Origin: Methanobacteriota archaeon
Lineage (GTDB): Archaea; Thermoplasmatota; Poseidoniia; Poseidoniales; Poseidoniaceae
Assembly (NCBI GenBank): GCA_004195635.1
Contig: PSPT01000015.1
Span: forward strand, 1-39,610
Direction: 5' to 3'
DNA: 39,610 bases
This document shows, one piece after another, positions 1 through 6,968 of this stretch. The notes under the pieces were generated by a model. That model saw only the letters and a list, made by a program, of their open reading frames with translations. It was not told where the DNA came from and ran no database searches. How positions within the stretch are numbered: the stretch's first letter is position 1; each line of letters begins with the position of its first letter. The position numbers and the translations under genes were made by a program.

Positions 1-272
1 TGTTTCCATGGAATACACAGTGCTTGACCGGCTCTCAGGATTACCTAGACCTGGAATCCATCGCCTACAATCCTGATGACCCTTCGGAGATTGATGTCTA
101 TCCGGGTTTCACCTGGCAGGCGATGATGTACATCCACGGCCCCTCGCTCACTCCACTCGTGCTGTCCTTCATTGGGTACGTTGCCCTGATGAGGGGACTG
201 AAAGGCCCCGAATATGGCCTGTGGAGCAGGGTCAGGGATTCATTTGACGGCATTTTCGATGGACAGAAGTAG
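1..272 (+). CDS. C-terminal fragment of an unidentified membrane protein
   Basis: The reading frame is open from base 3 to the stop at 270-272, with no stop before it, so the gene begins outside the window and only about 89 residues are visible. The visible part is a soluble stretch rich in Asp and Pro, then one hydrophobic segment (around GPSLTPLVLSFIGYVALM), then a short charged tail ending DGIFDGQK. I do not recognise the family. By hand count, 180 bases of this gene are about 56% GC, against roughly 40% in most other genes here, so it differs in composition. It is convergent with the next gene. Confidence is in the reading frame, not in a function. Confidence 0.6.
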   Translation, partial: FPWNTQCLTGSQDYLDLESIAYNPDDPSEIDVYPGFTWQAMMYIHGPSLTPLVLSFIGYVALMRGLKGPEYGLWSRVRDSFDGIFDGQK

Positions 273-377
273 GCCAACTGGCTGCCCAGTATGGTTATTC
301 AGTGGCCGAAACAAACGCCACCCTTTCATGAGTTTCTCGCACATGAGTGTCGGATGGAAATATAGTGTGATTTTAGT

Positions 378-401
378 CTTCAACACTCCAAATTATTGAA
401 G
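378..401. terminator. Weak inverted repeat between convergent genes
   Basis: CTTCAA (378-383) pairs with TTGAAG (396-401) around a 12-base loop in the 172-base gap between two convergent genes. The stem is only 6 bp, so this may be chance. Nothing else was recognised in 273-444. Confidence 0.2.
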
Positions 402-444
402 TTGTAGTTGTAATGTGAAATTATCAATGCCTTGAGATAGATTA

Positions 445-975
445 TCAGACAAGCGCTGGTGATTCCGATTTTGCCGTCATGATTGCTTTGGCAATTAGGG
501 TGATTCCGAGTATCATAATAATGATGCTGGCCCACATTGGGAAAAGAAATACCATCGTTTTCGGAAGGAAGAAAATCAGAGTTTCGCCACGGGCATATTC
601 ACCACCCATTCCAGCAGTTAGCAATATCATTCCAGTCGCTACCATTCCCAGTGAAGGGTGCAAGTAACCTTCTTGGCGCCCCATTTTGATACGTTTCCAC
701 AATACGCCGATAGACAAGCCGATGGCGGACATCGAAGTTAGCATTTTATTGGCCAATAGTGGGCTGCTGATCTCGTCACCTTGGATTGAATTCAGCCCCG
801 TAATTATTGCCAATGGCGTAAACAATAGCCCACCTGCAAGCGCCCAATGGGCAACTGAATCTTTGACCACAGGGCCTTTTTCAATGAACATCATGAGAAA
901 ACAAAAACCGGCGAGAGAAAACATTCCGATAGTTAACTCAGTAGTTATCACGTGTAAAGTCGATGCAGAAATCAT
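445..975 (-). CDS. DUF2231-like four-helix membrane protein
   Basis: A 176-residue protein with about four hydrophobic helices. Features that recall the DUF2231 family are an early HVITTEL stretch, a second helix (ALAGGLLFTPLAIITGL), a helix beginning NKMLTSMSAIG, and a Gly-Gly-Glu element (GMGGEYARG) after the third helix. Some DUF2231 proteins are found beside haem or cytochrome genes, but the biochemical role is not established. Its ATG overlaps the stop of the upstream gene by 4 bases (ATGA, 972-975), so it is the third gene of a translationally coupled operon with two exported proteins bearing Cys/His motifs. A membrane partner for those proteins is the natural inference. The family call is from pattern recognition only. 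Confidence 0.6.
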   Translation of the reverse strand: MISASTLHVITTELTIGMFSLAGFCFLMMFIEKGPVVKDSVAHWALAGGLLFTPLAIITGLNSIQGDEISSPLLANKMLTSMSAIGLSIGVLWKRIKMGRQEGYLHPSLGMVATGMILLTAGMGGEYARGETLIFFLPKTMVFLFPMWASIIIMILGITLIAKAIMTAKSESPALV

Positions 976-2105
976 TGCAAGCCACCACCCTCATTTTTGT
1001 CGAGATATCCTTGGCCATAATGCCGCCACTGTTCCATGCTCCACCCTATTGGAATCCCCTCAAGAGGAATAGTTGGCATTGGCGCTGGGGTGGGAACTAG
1101 TTGTGGTAGTGTGGCTGGCGCTGATGCGAGGGGTGGAGGAAGTTGGCTGGTGGCAAAATGGGTTGCTTCAACCAATGCGGTTGCATCGATTGCAATCGGA
1201 ATTTTCTCACCACCACCACCACCACTAGGGCGTTGCAACATTACCAGGCCAGCAAACAATAGCATCATAGCCATGCCTTGTAGAAATAATGCCGGCTCCT
1301 CAACCTGCCATGCCGGCTCTTGGGAAATTAGTGCAAACCATGGGGTGGTTTGTGTTGGCCCTTCACCGTTTAGATGGGCTCGCCATTCTATCTTCCCCGC
1401 ATTGACTGCTGCGGGCAGGGTGAATTCACCTTCGCTCACATTGAGACTTTGGGTGACTCCGCCTTCAGTACGCCACTCAACGGAAAATGAATCAACATCA
1501 TCTGTCACCAATTCAATTGTGGTTTCCTCGCCTAATGAACGAGTTGAGGGGGGTGTGAAATCAGAGGATAAACGCGGCAGGTTTTCTGGTGGCTCAACTA
1601 CTGAGAGTGAAATTGTTGGTGAATTACCATGCTCGGGTTGTGATGTGCCACCATGATGGATGCTAGCTAGCAATTCGTAATTGCCTGCTACCGGCGCCCT
1701 AAGCGTCCAAGTGAAGGTTATATTTGCTGCCGAACGGGCGACCGATTTCTCAACGTAATTATTGGCTCCGCCATTGGGGTCAGCGACAATTTCCCAACCT
1801 TCATGGGCAGGGGTATCTTTGGCCCCTCGGTCATTGATTAGAAGGAATACTCCAAGCATTCTTTGATTGGATAATTGGGGGTTTTCGACCACTACATCAA
1901 CCGTTGTCAATAATCCGGCCCAAACTTGCTGTTGCGCAACCACTGAAACTACCGCTGCACTAGTGACGTTTTGTCCAGCATCGCCATGGCACGACCCTCC
2001 ACATTGTTGTGATTGGATACTATCTCCTTCACCGCCCGGATTAGCCGTTGAAAGCGAAGCGGTACAAATTAACAAAATTAAGGCGAGGACAAAGCGATGT
2101 CGCAT
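972..2105 (-). CDS. Exported, membrane-anchored protein with CxxxCH motif and Reeler-like domain
   Basis: A 377-residue protein. Residues 1-21 are a signal peptide. C35-G-G-S-C39-H40 forms a CxxxCH motif resembling a c-haem attachment site with one extra spacer residue. Residues about 47-170 look like a beta-sandwich of the Reeler / choice-of-anchor V type, and about 180-262 like a second beta domain. One membrane helix spans about 272-291. A Pro/Ala-rich linker leads to a short Trp/Tyr-rich end (GWSMEQWRHYGQGYL, 354-368) that would lie in the cytoplasm. The ATG directly follows the TGA of the upstream gene with no gap, which indicates translational coupling. It is probably a surface electron carrier or redox sensor, but haem binding is unproven. 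GC is high in the tail because of Pro/Gly/Ala codons. Confidence 0.65.
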   Translation of the reverse strand: MRHRFVLALILLICTASLSTANPGGEGDSIQSQQCGGSCHGDAGQNVTSAAVVSVVAQQQVWAGLLTTVDVVVENPQLSNQRMLGVFLLINDRGAKDTPAHEGWEIVADPNGGANNYVEKSVARSAANITFTWTLRAPVAGNYELLASIHHGGTSQPEHGNSPTISLSVVEPPENLPRLSSDFTPPSTRSLGEETTIELVTDDVDSFSVEWRTEGGVTQSLNVSEGEFTLPAAVNAGKIEWRAHLNGEGPTQTTPWFALISQEPAWQVEEPALFLQGMAMMLLFAGLVMLQRPSGGGGGEKIPIAIDATALVEATHFATSQLPPPLASAPATLPQLVPTPAPMPTIPLEGIPIGWSMEQWRHYGQGYLDKNEGGGLQ

Positions 2106-4565
2106 TCAATCCCTCCTTGGGATGAAGGTTGAGGCAATGCCGGCTCCGCCAGCAAGTATCATTATCAAGGCAAAAATTGTGCCAAATCCAGCCTCTGGTC
2201 CAGCGGCTTCCACCATATCATCAACGGTCAATTCTGCAGTTGTAATTGGCCCTGAAGCGACTACGGTTTCACCGACGATAGGATAGACTTGATATTGATG
2301 TATTCCGACTATTGTTGGCAAGTCAGTCCAAGTATTGCTGGATGTTTGACCTAGGCTGATTCCGTCCCGATACACTGCCCAATTCTCAGCACTACCTTCC
2401 CAAGTTATCACAATACTGTTGCCGGTTTTTTCGGCTCGTAAATCATCAGCACTTGGTGGAGATGAAGCCGATAAAGAAATTGTTGTATTGGAACTTGCCC
2501 CATTATCGTCATAGACGACCAGTAGGACATCGGTTGAAGTCGAGGTTGGGGCAATAGTAATTTCAAGCCCACCATATTCCTGCCCATCAATAACCCAAAG
2601 TGCATCGCTGATTACTCCATCAACATCTATCGAAGTGCTCGCCGACAATATTGTGGGCACACTAATCCAAGCCGCCTCCTCTGTAGTAATCTTGGCCTGA
2701 GGTTCAATGTTGGCTATGACATAGACTTGTGAGACTGTGATGCCATCAAAAGTACCATCGTTTGGAGTGGCTAAAAGAGTCCAGACATCGTTAGGAGCCA
2801 AGCGATCAGCGGGTATGCTGGCAACATTACCCAAATTAGTAGCAAACCCATTTTTCAACCACACATAGGTGATACTTACGTCATCGTCATCTATATCATA
2901 TGTGATAATTGTAGGGGTTAGATTAGACAGTGAATCTGGATTGAACGGCCCGGAAATTAGCAGCGCCGGTTGTGCGCTAATGACTGTGAATGAGGCTGAT
3001 ATAATATTGGAATAATCAAGGCCGTCCCAAGCCCTAGCATCAATTCTAACGAAATCACCAATTGAATATTCAGCAAGTGCTGCGTTGAATGAGACGTTAT
3101 TCACATAAGTCGTTAAATCCAACTCAAGGGTGTCGTTGGGGTCGGCATCGGAAAATTGCCAATCAAGATTGTAATCAAGGGCCATGGTCGATTGATTGGT
3201 GTCTATGTTGAAACTTTCAAGGACTGGGGGGGAATTGACGATATTTGTCGTGGCAGAAGTAAGCCATTCCGACCATGCTTCGCCATCATGAACTCGGACT
3301 TTAACTGCCCAAAGTTGGCTCTTGGCAGTATGAGAGGTGGGTAAGGTAGCGGCGGTTATTGTGGGATATTCAGTGCCATTCAAGAGCCATATTATCTCGG
3401 CCGATTCTTCACTATCGCCGGCATCAACATCACTACTAGTCCAAATCGCCACCATAGCAGTCGAGGTGTTGATAGTTCCCGGTGAGATGCTTACTGTGGA
3501 CATTACTGGGGCGGCATTAGAACTGCCAATAGTCACCGATTGAATCGAATACCATTGACTGACATCTATACCGTCACTCGCCATTAATTCAGCGTGCCAC
3601 ACATCGCCGCTGCGCACCGCTATATTTGGCACAGTCAACTCACCATCGAAAGTGGATATGCGGGCTCCATCAACATACCAACGAGTGTCGGAAATGGCCG
3701 CTGAATCACCACTGTCAGCATCATTAATAATCACAGATAGGGACAGATCGTCCCCCTCTAGTGGTTGAGTTGGGTAAATAGATGCAGAAGAAAAGGTTGG
3801 GGCAGAATTGAGGATGGTTTTGGTATTTGAATCAACGGTAATGCCGAAATCTACGCCATCAGAAGGAGTGACTGAAGCATTCCAAACCTGACCTTTTGCT
3901 GTGCTGGCGGAGCCTACACTAGATTGGTCATTCAATGATGAAATTAATGTCCCGTCGCGATACCAGCGAATTTGAGTTCCCGATTCGGCATCGTTTTCAG
4001 CATCGGAATATGAGTAAGATAGGGTCAGCGTATCAGTAGTTGCTGGATTTACTGGGCCGAGATTTAATGAGGATACACTCGGGGGTTGGTTAGCTTGCGT
4101 AGATTCTGTTGATTGGACCGAAGTACCACCTTTGCCATCACCAGTATTGGCGTTGTTATTATTGGCGCCGATGACCATTAGGTCGAATGTCGCAGTGCCT
4201 GAACCCGATTGAGGGGCTGTCCAATCAACGGTCCAAGATGTCCCGCCGTTGCTTGAATGAGTAGCCGAATCGCCGGTGGAATTTACCTTTGCATAGGTGC
4301 TGGGATTAGAAAAAACGCCGATGTCAGCATCGAGTGAAAAACCTCCATGATTGTATGATGAAGAGGTCATGGCGATATTCAAAGTGTAACTTGCACCTGG
4401 GTTGTAAGAATTTGGAACGCCGGTAAAGGTGAATTGAACGCCACCTGCATAATGGCAAGAGCAACCGGTGCCACTGCCGAATTTACCGGTTTTTTTCCCC
4501 TCAATAGAGGCGGGAATTGTTGCCATTAACAGCAAGATGACCACAACCAATAATGCGCGTCTCAT
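2106..4565 (-). CDS. Large surface protein with CxCH motif, Reeler-like domain and Ig/PKD-like repeats
   Basis: An 819-residue protein and first gene of the three-gene operon. Residues 1-22 are a signal peptide. C35-S-C37-H38 is a CxCH motif. Residues about 40-150 match the general pattern of the choice-of-anchor V / Reeler-like domain (SYNPGASYTLNI, then HGGFSL). Residues about 160-620 contain four or five repeats beginning NxxP or APVM that include DxDxxD-type acidic turns, as in PKD/Ig-like surface modules. About 620-770 include a further PKD-like unit and a fibronectin-like unit. The end is a hydrophobic helix after GPEAGFG, finishing in RRD, which resembles archaeal C-terminal surface-anchoring signals. 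The role is probably as a cell-surface redox or binding protein. The choice-of-anchor V call is from recall of the family. Confidence 0.65.
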   Translation of the reverse strand: MRRALLVVVILLLMATIPASIEGKKTGKFGSGTGCSCHYAGGVQFTFTGVPNSYNPGASYTLNIAMTSSSYNHGGFSLDADIGVFSNPSTYAKVNSTGDSATHSSNGGTSWTVDWTAPQSGSGTATFDLMVIGANNNNANTGDGKGGTSVQSTESTQANQPPSVSSLNLGPVNPATTDTLTLSYSYSDAENDAESGTQIRWYRDGTLISSLNDQSSVGSASTAKGQVWNASVTPSDGVDFGITVDSNTKTILNSAPTFSSASIYPTQPLEGDDLSLSVIINDADSGDSAAISDTRWYVDGARISTFDGELTVPNIAVRSGDVWHAELMASDGIDVSQWYSIQSVTIGSSNAAPVMSTVSISPGTINTSTAMVAIWTSSDVDAGDSEESAEIIWLLNGTEYPTITAATLPTSHTAKSQLWAVKVRVHDGEAWSEWLTSATTNIVNSPPVLESFNIDTNQSTMALDYNLDWQFSDADPNDTLELDLTTYVNNVSFNAALAEYSIGDFVRIDARAWDGLDYSNIISASFTVISAQPALLISGPFNPDSLSNLTPTIITYDIDDDDVSITYVWLKNGFATNLGNVASIPADRLAPNDVWTLLATPNDGTFDGITVSQVYVIANIEPQAKITTEEAAWISVPTILSASTSIDVDGVISDALWVIDGQEYGGLEITIAPTSTSTDVLLVVYDDNGASSNTTISLSASSPPSADDLRAEKTGNSIVITWEGSAENWAVYRDGISLGQTSSNTWTDLPTIVGIHQYQVYPIVGETVVASGPITTAELTVDDMVEAAGPEAGFGTIFALIMILAGGAGIASTFIPRRD

Positions 4566-4585
4566 ATTATTGGGGGTAATCTAAA

Positions 4586-4603
4586 GGGGTATCAATATAC
4601 CCC
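4586..4603 (-). promoter_or_regulatory. Perfect palindrome overlapping a TATA-like element
   Basis: GGGGTAT (4586-4592) and ATACCCC (4597-4603) form a 7-bp perfect inverted repeat around CAAT. On the minus strand the centre reads GGGGTATATTGATACCCC. Its TATATT starts 34 bases before the ATG at 4565, so the transcript would start only a few bases before the ATG. A further TACCCC follows nearer the gene. This looks like an operator that would block TBP binding, or a 5' hairpin. It is inferred from position only. Confidence 0.45.
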
Positions 4604-4690
4604 TGCATGGTCATATCCAAAATTGCTGATTATCCATACAAGTATTAGAATTCTCATCCCATATCAAGTGCTCTCCTATGTATGGCGTTT

Positions 4691-4712
4691 GTTCAAGGAG
4701 GGTTCTTTGAAC
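4691..4712 (+). promoter_or_regulatory. Inverted repeat GTTCAA...TTGAAC upstream of the zinc-ribbon gene
   Basis: GTTCAA (4691-4696) and TTGAAC (4707-4712) are perfect arms around a 10-base spacer. They lie just upstream of a weak TATA-like TTTATT (4730-4735), which is itself 29 bases before the ATG at 4759. The site sits in the 193-base region shared by the two divergent genes and could be a regulator site for either. Confidence 0.25.
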
Positions 4713-4758
4713 AGGATGCCGCCTCAACCTTTATTCCGCAGAAGTTTCTGGAACCATC

Positions 4759-5196
4759 ATGGTTGAAATTCAATGTCCTCATTGTGATGAAGATATTGAA
4801 TTAGAGGATGGTGCCTCTGGATTATTTGATTGCCCACATTGTGATGAGGAGTTTTCATGGAGTAGTGGAACCAAATGGTCATTGAATAATATTGTGAAAT
4901 GGATGAACATTATTGCAGCGGTGATTTTCGTTATTGGCCTGGTTTTGTTTCTGATTGTTTTGTATCTACTCATGGGTGGAGGTGCAGCGGGTGGATTCGG
5001 TCTTGGATGGATTATCTTCGGCCCAATTGGGATGATGATCCTAGGATTAACTGTATCTTACCTATCCCTTCTCGTCTGGATTATTGGGAAAAAGATTCGT
5101 GAAGAACCCGTTCACAAAGTCCTATTCTATTCCGCATTTGCACCATTAGTCATTTTTCTAATGATCATGTTTCCTATCAGAATAGTAGGTGGCTAA
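4759..5196 (+). CDS. Small membrane protein with N-terminal zinc ribbon
   Basis: A 145-residue protein. Residues 1-35 hold two CPHC motifs (C6/C9 and C25/C28, in CPHCDEDIEL and CPHCDEEFSW), a compact zinc ribbon rich in acidic residues. Three hydrophobic helices follow (about 48-72, 76-108 and 122-143), the second Gly-rich. Zinc-ribbon/membrane proteins of this sort are common in archaea and have no assigned reaction. The ATG has no Shine-Dalgarno sequence but lies 29 bases after a TATA-like TTTATT, consistent with a leaderless transcript. It is divergent from the haem-motif operon and stands alone before a likely terminator. The gene call is firm and the function unknown. Confidence 0.7.
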   Translation: MVEIQCPHCDEDIELEDGASGLFDCPHCDEEFSWSSGTKWSLNNIVKWMNIIAAVIFVIGLVLFLIVLYLLMGGGAAGGFGLGWIIFGPIGMMILGLTVSYLSLLVWIIGKKIREEPVHKVLFYSAFAPLVIFLMIMFPIRIVGG

Positions 5197-5223
5197 TGCA
5201 AAAGGTTCATCCGGTGTGACTAA

Positions 5224-5252
5224 ACAACAATTACCGCTTCAACTATTGTTGT
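5224..5252 (+). terminator. Hairpin followed by T-rich tract
   Basis: ACAACAAT (5224-5231) and ATTGTTGT (5245-5252) are perfect 8-bp arms around a 13-base loop, 28 bases after the zinc-ribbon stop codon, followed by AATTATTAGTTTCTCTTT. This is a candidate transcription terminator. Confidence 0.35.
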
Positions 5253-5315
5253 AATTATTAGTTTCTCTTTGGCATCACCCGTGTAAAATAGGCGGCAATG
5301 TATTGAACGAAATGG

Positions 5316-5323
5316 TTAAATTA
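5316..5323 (+). promoter_or_regulatory. TATA-like box of the cyclophilin gene
   Basis: TTAAATTA lies 22-29 bases before the ATG at 5345, and no Shine-Dalgarno sequence precedes that ATG. The spacing fits an archaeal promoter that starts the transcript at or very near the start codon. Confidence 0.35.
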
Positions 5324-5344
5324 CTCCCCCCCATCCTATAAGCC

Positions 5345-6910
5345 ATGAAGATTAATTTTTCGATTCTTATTCTCATGATGTTGTTGTTGAACGGCTTACC
5401 CATGGCATCAAGTCAGGGCGGATCTGCTGCTGCTGTATCGCTCTCCTGCGATGAAGGAGCCATATTCATCAATGATTCGTTATTGGAAGTCAATTTCACA
5501 GTCGCTTGTACTGTTTCCAATCCTTCTTCAAACGAAGAGGTCATCTCATTGAATGCAACGTCTAATGAAGCATTTACAATTGAAGCCATTGATGATGTTG
5601 TGGTGGGTGCGGGTCAAGACGTGGAAGTGAACATTAGCGCCGTTTCAATTCATCGTATTGGGCTTTCAAAAACAAGTACTATTGAAATTGTTGCAACTAT
5701 TGAACAAGCCAACGGCGTACCCCCTCCTACCGCTGCTACCAGCACAGATACTGTTCTAGTAAGTGAAGGTAATTACATTGAGAACGGTTGTATTACTTCT
5801 GCAACGTCAAATATTGAATATATTCTTTTTGAAATAGGAGAAAACATTAGCGGGACTATTGAAGAGCGGGGAAACATCACCTTCCGATTGGATTACTCTG
5901 AGGCGCCCCTCAATGCGGCCAATTTCGCCCTCCTCGCTGAAATGGGCTGCTATAACAATGTCCTCTTCCATCGAGTCATAAATGACTTCATGGTTCAAGG
6001 CGGAGATTTCACCAATGGAGATGGAACCGGTGGACATGCTGCGAGTTGGCAAGGTTATTGTAATGGGGTAGTTGAATCATCTTCTTCAAACTGCCATGAA
6101 ACAGGTTGGACAATTCCCGATGAAGCGGATAACGGCCTTATCCATACCCCATATGCCCTTTCAATGGCAAAAACAAGCGCACCACATACGGGCGGTTCTC
6201 AATTCTTTATCGTTGACGGCGGTTCTTCCCCATCACACCTTGATGGAGTGCATACTGTGTTTGGGCACGTTATTAGTGGTACCGATGTTGTTGACTCAAT
6301 CAGTCAAGTTTCAGTTGGCCAAGGTGATGTACCGTTGAATGATATTTTCATCATGAACGCTCGTCCTCTGCTTGAGAGTGAAATTGATGGGGATATGGAT
6401 GGCATTATTGATATTAATGACAACTGCCCCAACGACCCAAATCCTGACCAAGAAGATCTTGATCAGGATGGACTTGGAAATGTTTGCGATGATGATAGCG
6501 ATGGCGATGGCGTTAGCAATGGAGATGATCAATTTCCGTTGGATAGCACTGAAAATAGCGACACTGACAATGATGGTGTGGGAAACAATGCTGACCTCGA
6601 TGATGATGGTGATGGTATGAACGATACTGATGATGCTTTTCCCTTGGATTCAAACGAAACGACAGATACCGATAATGACGGTATAGGTAATAACGGTGAT
6701 GCAGACGATGACGGTGATGGTATTGATGACACAACAGACAACTGTCCATTTGTTTCAAACTCAGACCAAGGTGATGAGGATAACGACGGCATTGGAACTG
6801 CCTGCGATAGTGCTGAAAATATTCCCAAAGAGGGTATGCCCTCACTTGGTCTTCTTGCGACGACAATGGCCGTTCTAGTTGCCGGCCTGTATATCGGACG
6901 AAGGGATTGA
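5345..6910 (+). CDS. Surface-anchored cyclophilin with thrombospondin type 3 repeats
   Basis: A 521-residue exported peptidyl-prolyl cis-trans isomerase. Residues 1-23 are a signal peptide. About 30-140 is a beta-rich domain resembling CARDB-type modules. About 172-340 is a cyclophilin domain with the key stretch LFHRVINDFMVQGGDF (H209/R210; this Arg is the catalytic one in the family), then GGSQFF and HLDGVHTVFG. About 346-488 is a series of Asp-rich thrombospondin type 3-like calcium-binding repeats (DxDxDGxGN, CP-DxNPDQ). Residues 496-521 are a C-terminal hydrophobic anchor ending GRRD. It probably folds exported proteins at the cell surface, with the repeats as a calcium-stiffened stalk. 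It is a single-gene unit convergent with the mutase gene. The family call is strong; the arrangement is unusual. Confidence 0.88.
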   Translation: MKINFSILILMMLLLNGLPMASSQGGSAAAVSLSCDEGAIFINDSLLEVNFTVACTVSNPSSNEEVISLNATSNEAFTIEAIDDVVVGAGQDVEVNISAVSIHRIGLSKTSTIEIVATIEQANGVPPPTAATSTDTVLVSEGNYIENGCITSATSNIEYILFEIGENISGTIEERGNITFRLDYSEAPLNAANFALLAEMGCYNNVLFHRVINDFMVQGGDFTNGDGTGGHAASWQGYCNGVVESSSSNCHETGWTIPDEADNGLIHTPYALSMAKTSAPHTGGSQFFIVDGGSSPSHLDGVHTVFGHVISGTDVVDSISQVSVGQGDVPLNDIFIMNARPLLESEIDGDMDGIIDINDNCPNDPNPDQEDLDQDGLGNVCDDDSDGDGVSNGDDQFPLDSTENSDTDNDGVGNNADLDDDGDGMNDTDDAFPLDSNETTDTDNDGIGNNGDADDDGDGIDDTTDNCPFVSNSDQGDEDNDGIGTACDSAENIPKEGMPSLGLLATTMAVLVAGLYIGRRD

Positions 6911-6932
6911 TTCATTCCCAGTGCCCATAGTG

Positions 6933-6954
6933 TATTATTAAGGATAGAATAATA
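6933..6954. terminator. AT-rich inverted repeat between convergent genes
   Basis: TATTATT (6933-6939) and AATAATA (6948-6954) form a 7-bp stem around an 8-base loop in the 58-base gap between the stops of the cyclophilin and mutase genes. It may end transcription from both sides, but the stem is weak. Confidence 0.3.
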
Positions 6955-6968
6955 GTACTAGTAGATTA

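Noticed and set aside
214-399. Open frame of 61 codons after the first gene
   Set aside because: It overlaps the end of the edge gene in another frame and its translation is cysteine/proline-rich noise without family features.
1036-1656. Plus-strand open frame of 206 codons
   Set aside because: It is antisense to the exported CxxxCH protein, which has a signal peptide, recognisable domains and tight operon coupling; the plus-strand translation has no domain-like pattern.
6311-6915. Several minus-strand open frames opposite the cyclophilin C-terminus
   Set aside because: They arise because Asp-rich repeat codons (GAT/GAC) read backwards as Ile/Ser/Val; the sense strand has a clear domain order.
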